Source: Psychrobacillus glaciei (lineage in GTDB: Bacteria; Bacillota; Bacilli; Bacillales_A; Planococcaceae). Taken from it: a stretch of 64,000 nucleotides of DNA. Position 1 is the stretch's first letter. The number at the start of each line of letters is the position of its first letter. The notes under the pieces were generated by a model. The model was not told the origin of the DNA and did no database searches. It saw nothing but the letters and a program-made list of their open reading frames with translations. Shown one piece after another: positions 8,314 to 17,332 of this stretch. Location of the stretch: assembly GCF_008973485.1 (NCBI RefSeq), contig NZ_CP031223.1, positions 3,224,001-3,288,000 on the forward strand, read 5' to 3'. A program made the translations under genes and the position numbers.

Positions 8314-9254
8314 TTACTTGCCTCCCTCGTAATTAGCTGAAATGGCCCTTTTCCAACTGAAACCTTATTAATTATCTTTCCATTTTGTAAAAAATATACG
8401 TCATGATCATCATACCCAGCAACAACTACCGTATCATCGAAGGTATTAATGGAAAAAGGATTTGCTCCTACTTTAATAGAAGACATTAAATTGCCTTCTT
8501 TTGTAAACTCACGCACATAGTTACTACCATGACTAACCACATAAATTTGTCCATTCGATGCTTGTGCAAAACCAATGGGCATCATCGAGGCTTCTATTTC
8601 CCCTTGCAATTGTCCACTCTGCAAATTGTATTTTCGAATGACTTTGTTTGGTTGACTTCCCGCACCATGTCCACCTATCCAAAGCTCATTGCCATTCATA
8701 TAAAGTCCATGAGAAGAAGTTGGAATATCCCATGTAGTAACTAGTTGCAAATCTTTTAAAGTGAAGACTGATAAGAAAGTATCTTTGAAGTTTATAACAT
8801 ACAAGTACTTTTCATCTGCAATCATAGACATAGGATATCTTCCTGCTTCTGCTTTTTCAACTTCTTTTCCTTTTAAGTCCAATAAAGTCAATGTATTTTC
8901 TTTTCCATTCGCCACATAAATCGAATCTCCAACCGCATATGCAAAGGATGATCCTTCATGAATAGAATAAGTTGCTACTTTTTTTCCGGTAGAAAGTTGG
9001 ATAAGTACCGCTTCATTCAATGAATATCCGTACAAGAAAATGTAGTCTTTAGAAACAAGGGTAAAGCCAGTGTAAGCCGCTTCCAATTTCCAAGTTTGAA
9101 TTATTTTATGTTTGTTTGAAATAAAATCGATAGATGGTTCTATCGTGTTTAAACTGGCTACAAAATCGGTAGACGAATTAATGGGATTAAATGAGGTAAC
9201 TGAACATCCTACAAGAATTCCACATAAAAATACCAAGATTAATATTTTTCTCAA
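8310..9254 (-). CDS. YncE-like beta-propeller lipoprotein
   Basis: This 314-residue lipoprotein has the signal MRKILILVFLCGILVGCSV with lipobox LVGC. The mature part shows repeated short beta-rich units with VAGYDDHDVYFLQNGKI- and IYVVSHGSNYV-type blades, typical of YncE/quinoprotein-amine-dehydrogenase-like propellers. It is the first gene of an operon with a response regulator, kinase and YtkA-like lipoprotein, all joined by 4-nt overlaps. It may act as an accessory sensor or ligand-binding protein for the kinase; this is inference from context. Confidence 0.8.
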   Translation of the reverse strand: MRKILILVFLCGILVGCSVTSFNPINSSTDFVASLNTIEPSIDFISNKHKIIQTWKLEAAYTGFTLVSKDYIFLYGYSLNEAVLIQLSTGKKVATYSIHEGSSFAYAVGDSIYVANGKENTLTLLDLKGKEVEKAEAGRYPMSMIADEKYLYVINFKDTFLSVFTLKDLQLVTTWDIPTSSHGLYMNGNELWIGGHGAGSQPNKVIRKYNLQSGQLQGEIEASMMPIGFAQASNGQIYVVSHGSNYVREFTKEGNLMSSIKVGANPFSINTFDDTVVVAGYDDHDVYFLQNGKIINKVSVGKGPFQLITREASK

Positions 9255-9357
9255 AAACTCGCCTCCTTTTCTTCTATTCTATCCGAAACATGTGAAAAAA
9301 GTTTGAAATCCACAAGATTGTAATGGAAAAAACGATTCAAAATTAAATTATCTCGAT

Positions 9358-9386
9358 TTGGATAAGATCAACTCTCTTGATATAAT
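9358..9386 (+). promoter_or_regulatory. Predicted promoter of the NERD gene
   Basis: TTGGAT at 9358-9363 and TATAAT at 9381-9386 are separated by 17 bp. The expected transcription start (about 9392-9394) falls almost on the GTG start at 9396, which would leave essentially no 5' leader. Confidence 0.6.
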
Positions 9387-9395
9387 AATGGAAAT

Positions 9396-10349
9396 GTGGT
9401 GATACCAATTATCTCACGTAATTTTCCCAAATCCTATATAGACCTTAGTCGATTACTCTTGAGACTAGAACCATCCCATTCCAGTAAAAAGGAGGTAGAA
9501 AAAAAGTTCCATCAAATAGAAGCAGGCTATTTTGGAGAAAAATTAGTGGATAACACTTTGTTAGAAATAAACTTTCCTTCACACTATTGTATTCTACCAG
9601 ATGTCCATTTAAAGGTTCATGACCACCTCTACATTCAGATGGATACTTTAATTGTCACTAAAAAATATCTGCTAGTTATTGAAGTAAAAAATATCGTTGG
9701 AACCATTACTTTCCATAAGCATAGCGGACAAACTATACGAACCCTTGATGGTGTAAAGACTCCATTCGAATGCCCAATCTCTCAAATCAATAGGCATGTA
9801 CAATCTCTCGAACAAATGCGTTTTCCACTGCCTATATTTAAGGCAATCGTTTATTCTTCAAACCGAGTAATATTAGAAAATGTTCCAATGGACGAGCCTA
9901 TTTTCTTTAGAAAAAATCTATCCTCATATATCCATCACCTGAATAAAAAAGAAGATAGAATAGACACTTCACAATTTCATGATCTGATTAGAAAAATTCA
10001 ATCAATGCAACATATAATTCAGCGTAAACCTCTTTGCGACAGATGGAGAGTTTCTCCGGAGTCACTTATCAAAGGCCTTTTATGCAATGTATGCGGCAAT
10101 ATTTTATATAAGATTTCCAACAAAACATGGAAGTGCACAAAATGTGAATCCAATGACAGAACCCCGATAATGCATAATATTAATGATTATTTTATCTTAG
10201 TCAAAGATTCCATTACTACCACCGAATGCAAAGAATTCTTCCATTTATCCTCGACGCATGAAGCATACTATATGCTAAAAAAATGCAATTTAATTAACGT
10301 AAATAATGCCAGGAAAAGCGTTTATAGAAGGAATATGAAGGTTTTATGA
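9396..10349 (+). CDS. NERD-domain protein (nuclease-related) with C-terminal zinc ribbon
   Basis: This 317-residue protein has a NERD domain at about 35-155 (GYFGEKLVDNTL…LYIQMDTLIVTKKYLLVIEVKN), with the D…E-K core of the restriction-endonuclease-like fold. A C-terminal segment (about 220-255) has CNVCG…CTKCES, a four-cysteine zinc-ribbon-like motif. Substrate and function are unknown. Starts GTG 9396 and GTG 9399 both lie very close to the predicted transcription start and have no clear SD. The stop codon lies inside the first unit of a tandem repeat array. Confidence 0.85.
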   Translation: MVIPIISRNFPKSYIDLSRLLLRLEPSHSSKKEVEKKFHQIEAGYFGEKLVDNTLLEINFPSHYCILPDVHLKVHDHLYIQMDTLIVTKKYLLVIEVKNIVGTITFHKHSGQTIRTLDGVKTPFECPISQINRHVQSLEQMRFPLPIFKAIVYSSNRVILENVPMDEPIFFRKNLSSYIHHLNKKEDRIDTSQFHDLIRKIQSMQHIIQRKPLCDRWRVSPESLIKGLLCNVCGNILYKISNKTWKCTKCESNDRTPIMHNINDYFILVKDSITTTECKEFFHLSSTHEAYYMLKKCNLINVNNARKSVYRRNMKVL

Positions 10350-10480
10350 GATACACTCTGGATTTTTTGAGATACTCCGAGGTTTTATGAGATACTCCAA
10401 GGATTTTCTGAGATCCGCCCGAGGTTTTCTAAGATACTCCGAGATTTTATGAGATATACCCTGGATTTTCTGAGATTCCT
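10340..10480 (+). repeat. Tandem array of about seven 20-22-bp units
   Basis: Degenerate units of the form GGTTTTATGAGATACTCCGA follow one another without spacers, alternating GTTTTAT/GATTTTCT versions. The first unit contains the NERD stop codon. The array ends just before the terminator at 10494. Confidence 0.85.
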
Positions 10481-10493
10481 AGTTCCTTTAAGC

Positions 10494-10527
10494 TAAAAAC
10501 CTCTAGCGGGATACGCTAGAGGTTTTT
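10494..10527. terminator. Bidirectional terminator between NERD gene and hemH
   Basis: A perfect stem ACCTCTAGCG/CGCTAGAGGT with A and T runs on either side lies between the two convergent genes. Confidence 0.85.
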
Positions 10528-10536
10528 CCATTTAGA

Positions 10537-11466
10537 TTATGCACGAATATGTTTTAACACAACGTCTGCCATTGCATCGACGAAGAGAGGTTGATCATTT
10601 GGCATTGCTGGACGAATGTAGGTTGCACCAATTTCATCACAGACAACTTTACATTCATAGTCGTTATCATACAGTACTTCTAAATGTTCTGCTACGAATC
10701 CAACTGGAGTATAAACAAATGTTGTAAATCCTTTTTCTTCATATAATTCACGTGTTAAATCTTGCACATCCGGGCCAATCCAAGGCTCTGGAGTTTGTCC
10801 AGCACTTTGCCAGCCTACTGCATAATTTTTAACGCCTGCTGCTTTAGCGATTAAATCTGCAGTTTCTTTTAATTGGTCTGGGTAAGGATCTCCCAATTCT
10901 TTAATTTTTTCCGGAAGTGAGTGAGCGGAAACGATTAAGCAAGCTTTCTCGCGCTCTGCTTCAGTCATTGCTGCAAATGCATCGCGTACTTTTTCTGTCC
11001 AATATTGGATGAACTTAGGCTCCTTGTACCAACTCTCTACTGAAGTAATCGTTAAGTTGCCTAGTTTCTCCGCTTCTTCTTTAATTCGTCCATTATATGA
11101 TTTAACAGAGAATGTAGAGAAATGAGGTGCTAATACCATAGAAACAGCTTCTGTAATGCCGTCTTTATGCATTGCTGCAACTGCATCTTCTAAGAAAGGT
11201 TCAATATGTTTTAAGCCAATATATAATTTAAACTCGATTTCATCCTGCACTTCATTCAATCGATCACAAAGACCTTTTGCTTGGTTTTCAGTAATTTTTG
11301 CAAGTGGAGAAATTCCTCCAATCGCTTGATAGCGACCAGTTAAGTCTGCTAGTTGTTCATCACTTGGTTTACGACCATGACGAATATGTGTGTAGTAGCG
11401 TTCAATATCTGCTTCTTCATATGGAGTTCCATAAGCCATTACTAATAATCCCATTGTTTTTCTCAT
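10537..11466 (-). CDS. hemH: Ferrochelatase (coproporphyrin ferrochelatase type)
   Basis: This protein of about 309 residues inserts Fe(II) into the porphyrin; in Gram-positives the substrate is coproporphyrin III. Family signatures are the SAHSLPEK motif with the catalytic histidine and the [11 protein letters not shown] motif with the conserved glutamate. Length matches B. subtilis HemH. The second of two adjacent ATGs (11466) has a GAGGTG SD at 6 nt; 11469 or a GTG at 11475 are alternatives. It is 11 nt downstream of hemE, so the two are co-transcribed. The usual third gene hemY is missing here. Confidence 0.95.
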   Translation of the reverse strand: MRKTMGLLVMAYGTPYEEADIERYYTHIRHGRKPSDEQLADLTGRYQAIGGISPLAKITENQAKGLCDRLNEVQDEIEFKLYIGLKHIEPFLEDAVAAMHKDGITEAVSMVLAPHFSTFSVKSYNGRIKEEAEKLGNLTITSVESWYKEPKFIQYWTEKVRDAFAAMTEAEREKACLIVSAHSLPEKIKELGDPYPDQLKETADLIAKAAGVKNYAVGWQSAGQTPEPWIGPDVQDLTRELYEEKGFTTFVYTPVGFVAEHLEVLYDNDYECKVVCDEIGATYIRPAMPNDQPLFVDAMADVVLKHIRA

Positions 11467-11477
11467 CATTATCACCT

Positions 11478-12530
11478 CTAGTTTGATTTTGCAGCAATAA
11501 GTTCTTTACTATATTCATGCACAAACGTAGTTAAACGTTTTAATGTATCTGGATTTACTTCTGGGAATACGCCATGTCCAATATTAAAGATATGTCCTGG
11601 TTGTACTACCCCTTGTTCAACGATTACTTTTGCACGTTTCTCGATTTCAGCCCAGTCTCCGATCAAATAGGATGGATCAAGATTTCCTTGAAGCGTTTTC
11701 GTAATACCTTTTGCACGGGCTTCTTCAATAGATAAACGCCAATCCAGTCCAACTACATCCACTGGTAGGTCGTTCCATTCCATTGCCAAATGACTTGCAC
11801 CTACACCAAACGTAATAAGTGGAACACCTAATTCACGAAGTTCCGTGAAAATACGCGTCATTACTGGTTTAACAAAAATACGATAATCTGCTACATTTAA
11901 TGCTCCAACCCATGAATCAAAAATTTGAATTGCTTTTGCTCCGGCTTTCACCTGTGCTTTAATATAAACAATTATCATATCCGCAAGTTTATCCATTAAC
12001 GCGAACCATGCTTGAGGCTCTGATACCATAAAAGCTTTTGTTTTGTTATAGCTTTTTGATGGTCCGCCTTCAATCATATAGCTGGAAAGTGTAAATGGTG
12101 CCCCCGCAAATCCGATTAATGGGACGTTTAATTGCTCTGTTGTCAGCAATTTAATCGTTTCTAATACAAAAGGTACGTCATCTTCTGGTGATAAATCGCC
12201 AAGATTATATACATCTTGTACTGTACGAATTGGATTCGAAATGACTGGGCCTACACCCGCTTTTATTTTTACATCTACCCCAATACCCGGTAAAGGTGTT
12301 ACGATATCTTTATACAGTATTGCCGCATCAACATTATAATTTTCAACTGGAAGACGTGTTACATATGCACAAAGCTCCGGCTCATGCGTAATTTGTTCTA
12401 ATGAGTATTTCTCTTTAATTTTTCTATACTCTGGTTGCGAACGACCTGCTTGCCTCATGTACCATACCGGTGTGTGATCTACAGCTTCTCCACGAGCTGC
12501 ACGTAGTAATGTATCGTTAAAAGTTGTCAT
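11478..12530 (-). CDS. hemE: Uroporphyrinogen decarboxylase
   Basis: This 350-residue cytoplasmic enzyme converts uroporphyrinogen III to coproporphyrinogen III in heme synthesis. It has the N-terminal signature [16 protein letters not shown] with substrate-binding arginines, the conserved YKDIVTPL and GFAGAPFTL motifs, and the C-terminal [10 protein letters not shown] motif. It is the first gene of the hemE-hemH operon. hmoB is divergent upstream. Confidence 0.96.
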   Translation of the reverse strand: MTTFNDTLLRAARGEAVDHTPVWYMRQAGRSQPEYRKIKEKYSLEQITHEPELCAYVTRLPVENYNVDAAILYKDIVTPLPGIGVDVKIKAGVGPVISNPIRTVQDVYNLGDLSPEDDVPFVLETIKLLTTEQLNVPLIGFAGAPFTLSSYMIEGGPSKSYNKTKAFMVSEPQAWFALMDKLADMIIVYIKAQVKAGAKAIQIFDSWVGALNVADYRIFVKPVMTRIFTELRELGVPLITFGVGASHLAMEWNDLPVDVVGLDWRLSIEEARAKGITKTLQGNLDPSYLIGDWAEIEKRAKVIVEQGVVQPGHIFNIGHGVFPEVNPDTLKRLTTFVHEYSKELIAAKSN

Positions 12531-12683
12531 TATCTATTCCTGCCTTTCTTCTATATAACTGTTCTGTGTTCGAATATACGTTTTCACTATAGACGTTCTT
12601 ATTCTCATTGTATAGGTATATAGTGTAATTGTCATAAATTTGTCCTGTATTTCCAGTCTTTCTTTGAAGAAATGGTTTTTAAA

Positions 12684-12711
12684 TTGACTTTAATGGGAAA
12701 AGTAATATTAA
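12684..12711 (+). promoter_or_regulatory. Predicted sigma-A promoter of hmoB
   Basis: TTGACT at 12684-12689 and TATTAA at 12706-12711 are separated by 16 bp, 20 bp upstream of the hmoB start. Confidence 0.5.
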
Positions 12712-12731
12712 CGATGAGTGGAGGAATTTAA

Positions 12732-13217
12732 ATGAACATATATATGACATCAGGAACTCCTGAATTTATGGAAACAATCAAAAAGAAACATTCAAATGAA
12801 GAATTATTTCTTCTATATGGTGTTGGGAACACTATTCTAATTCATGAAACGACTGGTAAGTCTATTTTTCAAGTACCACAAAAATATGAAATACTTGAAT
12901 CTCACGGTAAGTTTTCTGGAACAGGCTTTTTCGTATTACAACATATTCCTGTGTCGGATGAAGGCCGCCCTATATTCGAATTTCAGTATACCAAACTAAC
13001 CAGTACAGTTGAAAATGAACCAGGTTTTATCGCACTACGTGTGCTAAAACCATTAAAAATGGATACGTATATTATTTTAACAGAGTGGACTGGTCCTAGT
13101 AGTTTTGACATTTGGAAAAAATCGATTTCATTGAATTTTGATCACATCACTGATAAACAACATATTTTCACAAGCCCTCCTCATGTTGCTACTTATAGAT
13201 CTAAAGAAGAAGCCTGA
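12732..13217 (+). CDS. hmoB: Heme-degrading monooxygenase HmoB-like protein (YhgC)
   Basis: This 161-residue protein matches the size and layout of B. subtilis YhgC/HmoB. The N-terminal part has little recognisable motif, and the C-terminal half (about 65-150) is an antibiotic-biosynthesis-monooxygenase (ABM) ferredoxin-like fold with YIILTEWTGPSSFDIWKKS. HmoB cleaves heme and releases iron in the cytoplasm. Position next to hemE is conserved with B. subtilis, although pbpF, which lies between there, is absent. The start has a GGAGG SD. Confidence 0.85.
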   Translation: MNIYMTSGTPEFMETIKKKHSNEELFLLYGVGNTILIHETTGKSIFQVPQKYEILESHGKFSGTGFFVLQHIPVSDEGRPIFEFQYTKLTSTVENEPGFIALRVLKPLKMDTYIILTEWTGPSSFDIWKKSISLNFDHITDKQHIFTSPPHVATYRSKEEA

Positions 13218-13236
13218 CTCAAAAGGCTTCTTTTTT
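13204..13236 (+). terminator. Terminator of hmoB
   Basis: AAGAAGCC/GGCTTCTT stem followed by TTTTTT overlaps the end of the hmoB coding region. Confidence 0.8.
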
Positions 13237-13279
13237 CTGCTATAATTTAATTAAAAGTAATTAGCGGAGGGGAAAACTT

Positions 13280-14449
13280 ATGGCAGTGAAATTAGTAGAA
13301 AAACTGGAAAGTTCTTTTGAAGATATGGTTGCAATTCGTCGTTATTTACATATGCACCCAGAGGTTTCATTTCAAGAAACAAAAACGGCGAAGTATATTC
13401 AAGACTTTTATACAAATTTATCGATTCCTTTTCAAGCAAACGTTGGTGGAAATGGTGTTGTTGCAAGAATCAAAGGGGCTTTACCTGGCAAAACAGTGGC
13501 GCTTCGTGCAGACTTTGATGCACTACCAATCCAAGATGAAAAAGATGTAGAATATAAATCTACAGTAGCTGGTGTCATGCATGCATGTGGACATGATGGG
13601 CATACCGCAGCACTTCTTATTCTTGCACGCACGATAAATGAATTAAAAGAGCAATTATCAGGAGAATATGTATTTATTCATCAACATGCGGAAGAATATG
13701 CGCCTGGTGGAGCAAGACCAATGATTGATGCAGGGTGTTTAGAAGGTGTCGACGTTATTTTCGGTACTCACTTATGGTCGTTAACTCCTCTTGGCACGAT
13801 TGAATATAAATCGGGTGCTATCATGGCGGCAGCTGATCGATTTGAAATAGTCATTCAAGGTAGCGGTGGGCACGGAGCTAATCCTCATCAATCAAAAGAT
13901 GCAATCGTAGTCGCTTCTCAGTTAGTTGTAAACTTGCAACAATTAGTTTCAAGGAGAGTCAATCCAACCGAAGCCGCAGTTCTTTCAGTTGGATCATTTG
14001 TAGCCGAAAATGCTTTTAATATCATTGCAGATTCTGCAAAACTTTCAGGAACGGTACGAACTTTTAATCCGGAAGTTCGTGATTTGATGGAACAAGAACT
14101 AGAGCGAGTAATAAAAGGAACTTGTATGACTGCTGATTGTACCTATACACTCACTTACGACAGAGGGTATCCACCTGTCATTAACCATCCAGCGGAAACG
14201 GAATTTTTAGAGAAAGTTGCAAAAGAAGTCCCAGGTGTAGAGAAAGTAGAAGAATCGATTCTTCATATGATTGGAGAAGATTTTGGCTACTACATGGAAA
14301 AAATTTCGGGAACATTTTTCTTCACAGGTGCAATGCCAGAAGGAGAAGTTTACCCACATCACAGTCCAAAGTTTGACTTTGATGAACGCGCAATGCTAAT
14401 TGCTGCGAAGACATTAGGTACAGCAGCTATGAAATACCAAACACAATAA
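13280..14449 (+). CDS. M20 family amidohydrolase (N-acyl-amino-acid hydrolase type)
   Basis: This 389-residue zinc metallopeptidase-fold enzyme has the metal-binding motifs MHACGHDGHTAALL (about 100-113), HQHAEEYAPGGARPM (about 137-150), GTHLWS, and the C-terminal HHSPKFDFDE. The dimerisation/lid domain lies at about 180-290. It removes acyl groups from amino-acid-type substrates; the exact substrate is unknown. B. subtilis carries a related gene (yhaA) in the same neighbourhood. The start has a GGAGG SD; the gene is convergent with ecsB. Confidence 0.92.
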   Translation: MAVKLVEKLESSFEDMVAIRRYLHMHPEVSFQETKTAKYIQDFYTNLSIPFQANVGGNGVVARIKGALPGKTVALRADFDALPIQDEKDVEYKSTVAGVMHACGHDGHTAALLILARTINELKEQLSGEYVFIHQHAEEYAPGGARPMIDAGCLEGVDVIFGTHLWSLTPLGTIEYKSGAIMAAADRFEIVIQGSGGHGANPHQSKDAIVVASQLVVNLQQLVSRRVNPTEAAVLSVGSFVAENAFNIIADSAKLSGTVRTFNPEVRDLMEQELERVIKGTCMTADCTYTLTYDRGYPPVINHPAETEFLEKVAKEVPGVEKVEESILHMIGEDFGYYMEKISGTFFFTGAMPEGEVYPHHSPKFDFDERAMLIAAKTLGTAAMKYQTQ

Positions 14450-14515
14450 GAAAAGCGCTGGAGTCTGGACAGTTACTTAGTAGAAATGCATATACTTTCT
14501 AATTCTTAAATAAGA

Positions 14516-14549
14516 AAAAGGCTGTCAAACGCTGACAGCCTTTTTCTTA
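14516..14549. terminator. Bidirectional terminator (amidohydrolase / ecsB)
   Basis: Perfect stem AAAAAGGCTGTCA/TGACAGCCTTTTT lies between convergent genes and overlaps the ecsB stop. Confidence 0.88.
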
Positions 14550-15743
14550 TTTTTTACTCATGCGAAGTGTAAGCTCGGATACTACATATACCGCTACTGG
14601 TACAAGCATCTTGAGAAGGGTATATTCCCCTTGAATCAGTATTCCAAGTAAAACAAATAATGCTTGTACAAATTGAATGATGCGAAGTAATTTATTTACA
14701 GCTAGCTTTCTAGCATCCGAGTCGATTGGAAATAACAAATCCATTCGGAATTCATGACCAGATAGAAGCGCATGTTTCAACTGGATAACCGATGCAAATG
14801 CTAGTGCCGCCGTAAAAATAATTGCAACGATTGGAAACGGAATAAACACTGCACCAAGTAAAGAAATAAACGTCAATCGTACCCATAAATAAAAATAATC
14901 ATCCGTTCGAATAAACGTCCGTAGTATTAAATAAAATTGAGCATTCTTTTGCGCATATGGTGCAAACGCATAAAAAGCATCTAGCCATTTCCTTCTTTTC
15001 TTCTTGCCTCTAATATGTGGAACATCAGTGAAGTAATTAGCAAACCGATAAAAACGCATCATACGAGACTGTTCTACTTCTATAAAATGATCAAAAGGAA
15101 AAGGCACTTCTTTCTTCTTTTTTTGCCAAACAACAAGGTAAACCAATCCTATAATCGCTATCCCTATTGCTATAAAATAATAACCACTCATTAGGAAGTA
15201 CAATGCTGCCATTAATAAAAGAAAACGTACGAAACGGTCCATCCATACATATTTCCCATTCGCAGCCCAACGATAGTTAAATTCCACAAACATATTCCAA
15301 CTTTTCAACACAAGTACAACTAAAAATAGAATAAGAATCTCATTTTTTGACATGCTACCTATTTTAGTAAGTAATGGAATAGAAACAACAAAAACTGCTA
15401 ACGATACAAAGACACTAGAAAAGTATGTCCACCTTAATGCAAGCTTAAAATATTCATTTAGCTTGATTTCTAAAGGTAGAAAATAGACCCCATCTGCATG
15501 TTTCATTAATGTTACAGGTGGACTAATCATTAAAAATATACTTAATAAGAACGCAACAAGTAAGAAAGCCGGAAAATCAGATGATGCAGTTTTTAGCCAT
15601 TCACTATATGCATATCCCCCTGCTCCTATAGCAAATACAAGCACAATTGCTATATGACCAGAAATAATATACTTTAAGTATTTCTGCAACTCATTTATAT
15701 AAAAAACAAAACGTATATTCCATACCTCACGCAAGTTTTTCAT
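14547..15743 (-). CDS. ecsB: ABC transporter membrane subunit EcsB
   Basis: This 398-residue polytopic protein (about 8 TM segments) is the permease partner of EcsA. In B. subtilis EcsAB affects processing and secretion of exoproteins, competence and RasP activity. Gene order ecsA-ecsB next to divergent hit is conserved. It overlaps ecsA by 17 nt. A cytoplasmic basic segment (RGKKKRRKW) lies in the middle. EcsC is not present next to it. Confidence 0.9.
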   Translation of the reverse strand: MKNLREVWNIRFVFYINELQKYLKYIISGHIAIVLVFAIGAGGYAYSEWLKTASSDFPAFLLVAFLLSIFLMISPPVTLMKHADGVYFLPLEIKLNEYFKLALRWTYFSSVFVSLAVFVVSIPLLTKIGSMSKNEILILFLVVLVLKSWNMFVEFNYRWAANGKYVWMDRFVRFLLLMAALYFLMSGYYFIAIGIAIIGLVYLVVWQKKKKEVPFPFDHFIEVEQSRMMRFYRFANYFTDVPHIRGKKKRRKWLDAFYAFAPYAQKNAQFYLILRTFIRTDDYFYLWVRLTFISLLGAVFIPFPIVAIIFTAALAFASVIQLKHALLSGHEFRMDLLFPIDSDARKLAVNKLLRIIQFVQALFVLLGILIQGEYTLLKMLVPVAVYVVSELTLRMSKK

Positions 15744-16476
15744 CTTGTTGTTCCTTTGTCATTTCAATATATAAGTCATCTAATGTCGCATATGGCATAT
15801 GAAATATAGCGCGCAAATCATCCATTGTTCCTTGTGCCCTAATTTTTCCGTTGTGTAACAGTAAAATTCGATCACAAAATTTTTCTGCAGTAGATAAAAT
15901 ATGAGTCGACATCAATACAGATGCCCCTTCTTCTTTTCTCGTTTTCATTTGATCGAGAAGCGACTGAATACCAAGTGGATCTAACCCAACAAATGGCTCA
16001 TCGATAATATACAAGGAAGGATTAACTAAAAAAGCACACATTATCATTACTTTTTGTCGCATTCCTTTAGAAAAATGAGATGGAAACCAGTTCAATCTCT
16101 TTTCCATTCGAAACTCTTTTAAAAGAGAGTCTTTTCGTGCTTCAAATACAGACGAATCTAAGTTGTATGCCATTGCTGTAAGTTGCAGATGTTCCATTAA
16201 CGTTAATTCGTCATATAAGACAGGAGTTTCTGGAATATAAGAAAAAGAAGAACGATAGATTGCCGGGTCTTCTTTCATCGTTTTTCCATTTAAACGAATT
16301 TCTCCTTGTGTCGCGTTCATCGTTCCGATAATATGCTTGATTGTAGTACTCTTACCTGCTCCATTCAATCCTATTAATCCAACTAATTCACCTTTACCAA
16401 TCGAAAAAGTTAGATCATGCAATACTGGTTTTCTCGTATAGCCACCTGTTACATTATTTACTTCTAATACTGTCAT
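15727..16476 (-). CDS. ecsA: ABC transporter ATP-binding subunit EcsA
   Basis: This 249-residue nucleotide-binding protein has Walker A GLNGAGKST (about 37-45), a signature-like HFSKGMRQKV, Walker B LYIIDEPFVGLDP and the switch His in STHILS. It energises EcsB. The start ATG at 16476 has a GAGGTG SD. It is divergent from hit. Confidence 0.95.
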   Translation of the reverse strand: MTVLEVNNVTGGYTRKPVLHDLTFSIGKGELVGLIGLNGAGKSTTIKHIIGTMNATQGEIRLNGKTMKEDPAIYRSSFSYIPETPVLYDELTLMEHLQLTAMAYNLDSSVFEARKDSLLKEFRMEKRLNWFPSHFSKGMRQKVMIMCAFLVNPSLYIIDEPFVGLDPLGIQSLLDQMKTRKEEGASVLMSTHILSTAEKFCDRILLLHNGKIRAQGTMDDLRAIFHMPYATLDDLYIEMTKEQQDEKLA

Positions 16477-16544
16477 TTCTGCACCTCATCTCTTCTTAAT
16501 AGTTTACCAAATCTAGTAGGAAAAATCTTCTTTCAATCAATTTC

Positions 16545-16735
16545 GCCTAGGCGTATTTGTGTCCAGATCAAGTAAGGAAATTAGCTTAAGAACGTCGCAT
16601 CCTTGCGATAACAGCTAACTGGCCTGCATCACGCAGGCCTTTGCTCGCTCGATGAACTCCTTCACTAAATCCGTGACATCCGCCGGAGACCTTAACCTTA
16701 TTCAGCAAAAAATTGCTGAATAAGGTTAAACAAAC
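16545..16735. repeat. Dispersed-type intergenic element with a perfect 17-bp hairpin
   Basis: The ecsA-hit gap (310 bp) is filled by a GC-richer element containing the block CGCCTAGGCG, a TGGCCTGCATCACGCAGGCC hairpin and the palindrome TTAACCTTATTCAGCAA-AAAA-(complement) at 16692-16729. There is no T-run after the long hairpin. Block order resembles, from memory, an intergenic repeat of Lysinibacillus-like genomes. Only one copy is in this window. Confidence 0.55.
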
Positions 16736-16786
16736 CTGTCCTATTATATGTTAAACTTTTCGTAACAATGAATAGGAGGTTTTTAC

Positions 16787-17212
16787 ATGAGTGAATGTAT
16801 TTTCTGTAAAATAATTGATGGTTCCATTCCAAGTGCAAAAATTTATGAGGATGAGCATGTATATGCCTTTATGGATATAATGCCCCTTACAAAAGGACAT
16901 ACGCTCGTTATTCCAAAAAATCATAAAGAAAATGTATATGATTTATCGGAAGAGGAAGCGAGTAATTTATTTAAAGTTGTTCCTAAAATTGCTTCAGTAT
17001 TAAAAGAAGCATTCGGACCTGTTGGCATGAACCTATTAAATAATAATGGAGCTCCTGCCGGACAAAGCGTTTTTCATTTTCATTTACACTTCATTCCTCG
17101 ATACGATCAAACAGATGGCTTCCGTGCAACTTGGAATACAAAAGAGAAAATGTTCACACCTGAAACTATTCAAGCGCTAGCAAAAGATTTGTTTGAAAAG
17201 TTAAATAATTAG
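16787..17212 (+). CDS. hit: HIT family protein (HinT-type nucleotide hydrolase)
   Basis: This 141-residue cytoplasmic protein has the N-terminal zinc-type CIFCKIIDGSIPSAKI region and the histidine triad HFHLHFIPR (about 96-104). HinT proteins hydrolyse purine-nucleoside phosphoramidates. The location divergent from ecsAB is conserved with B. subtilis hit. The SD is AGGAGG. Confidence 0.94.
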   Translation: MSECIFCKIIDGSIPSAKIYEDEHVYAFMDIMPLTKGHTLVIPKNHKENVYDLSEEEASNLFKVVPKIASVLKEAFGPVGMNLLNNNGAPAGQSVFHFHLHFIPRYDQTDGFRATWNTKEKMFTPETIQALAKDLFEKLNN

Positions 17213-17302
17213 CAGTTGCTTTTATATAAAAAAAGACATACAATCATAGATAAGTTTCTTGCTAACGATCAAGAGGATACGTTAGAGGAATCTTACAAAA
17301 AA

Positions 17303-17332
17303 TAGCTTAGAAAAGCTGAGGAGAGATGAGAA
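17303..17332 (+). promoter_or_regulatory. Candidate TRAP-binding leader overlapping the trpP SD
   Basis: (G/T)AG triplets lie at 17303, 17308, 17318, 17323 and 17328; four of the five are separated from a neighbour by exactly 2 nt. The cluster covers the SD (GAGGAG) and runs to the TTG start. B. subtilis trpP is controlled by tryptophan-activated TRAP binding to GAG/UAG repeats over its RBS. Confidence 0.55.

Noticed and set aside
10340-10480. Tandem repeats that could be taken for a CRISPR array
   Set aside because: Units of 20-22 bp follow each other directly without unique spacers, they are degenerate, and no cas gene is near.
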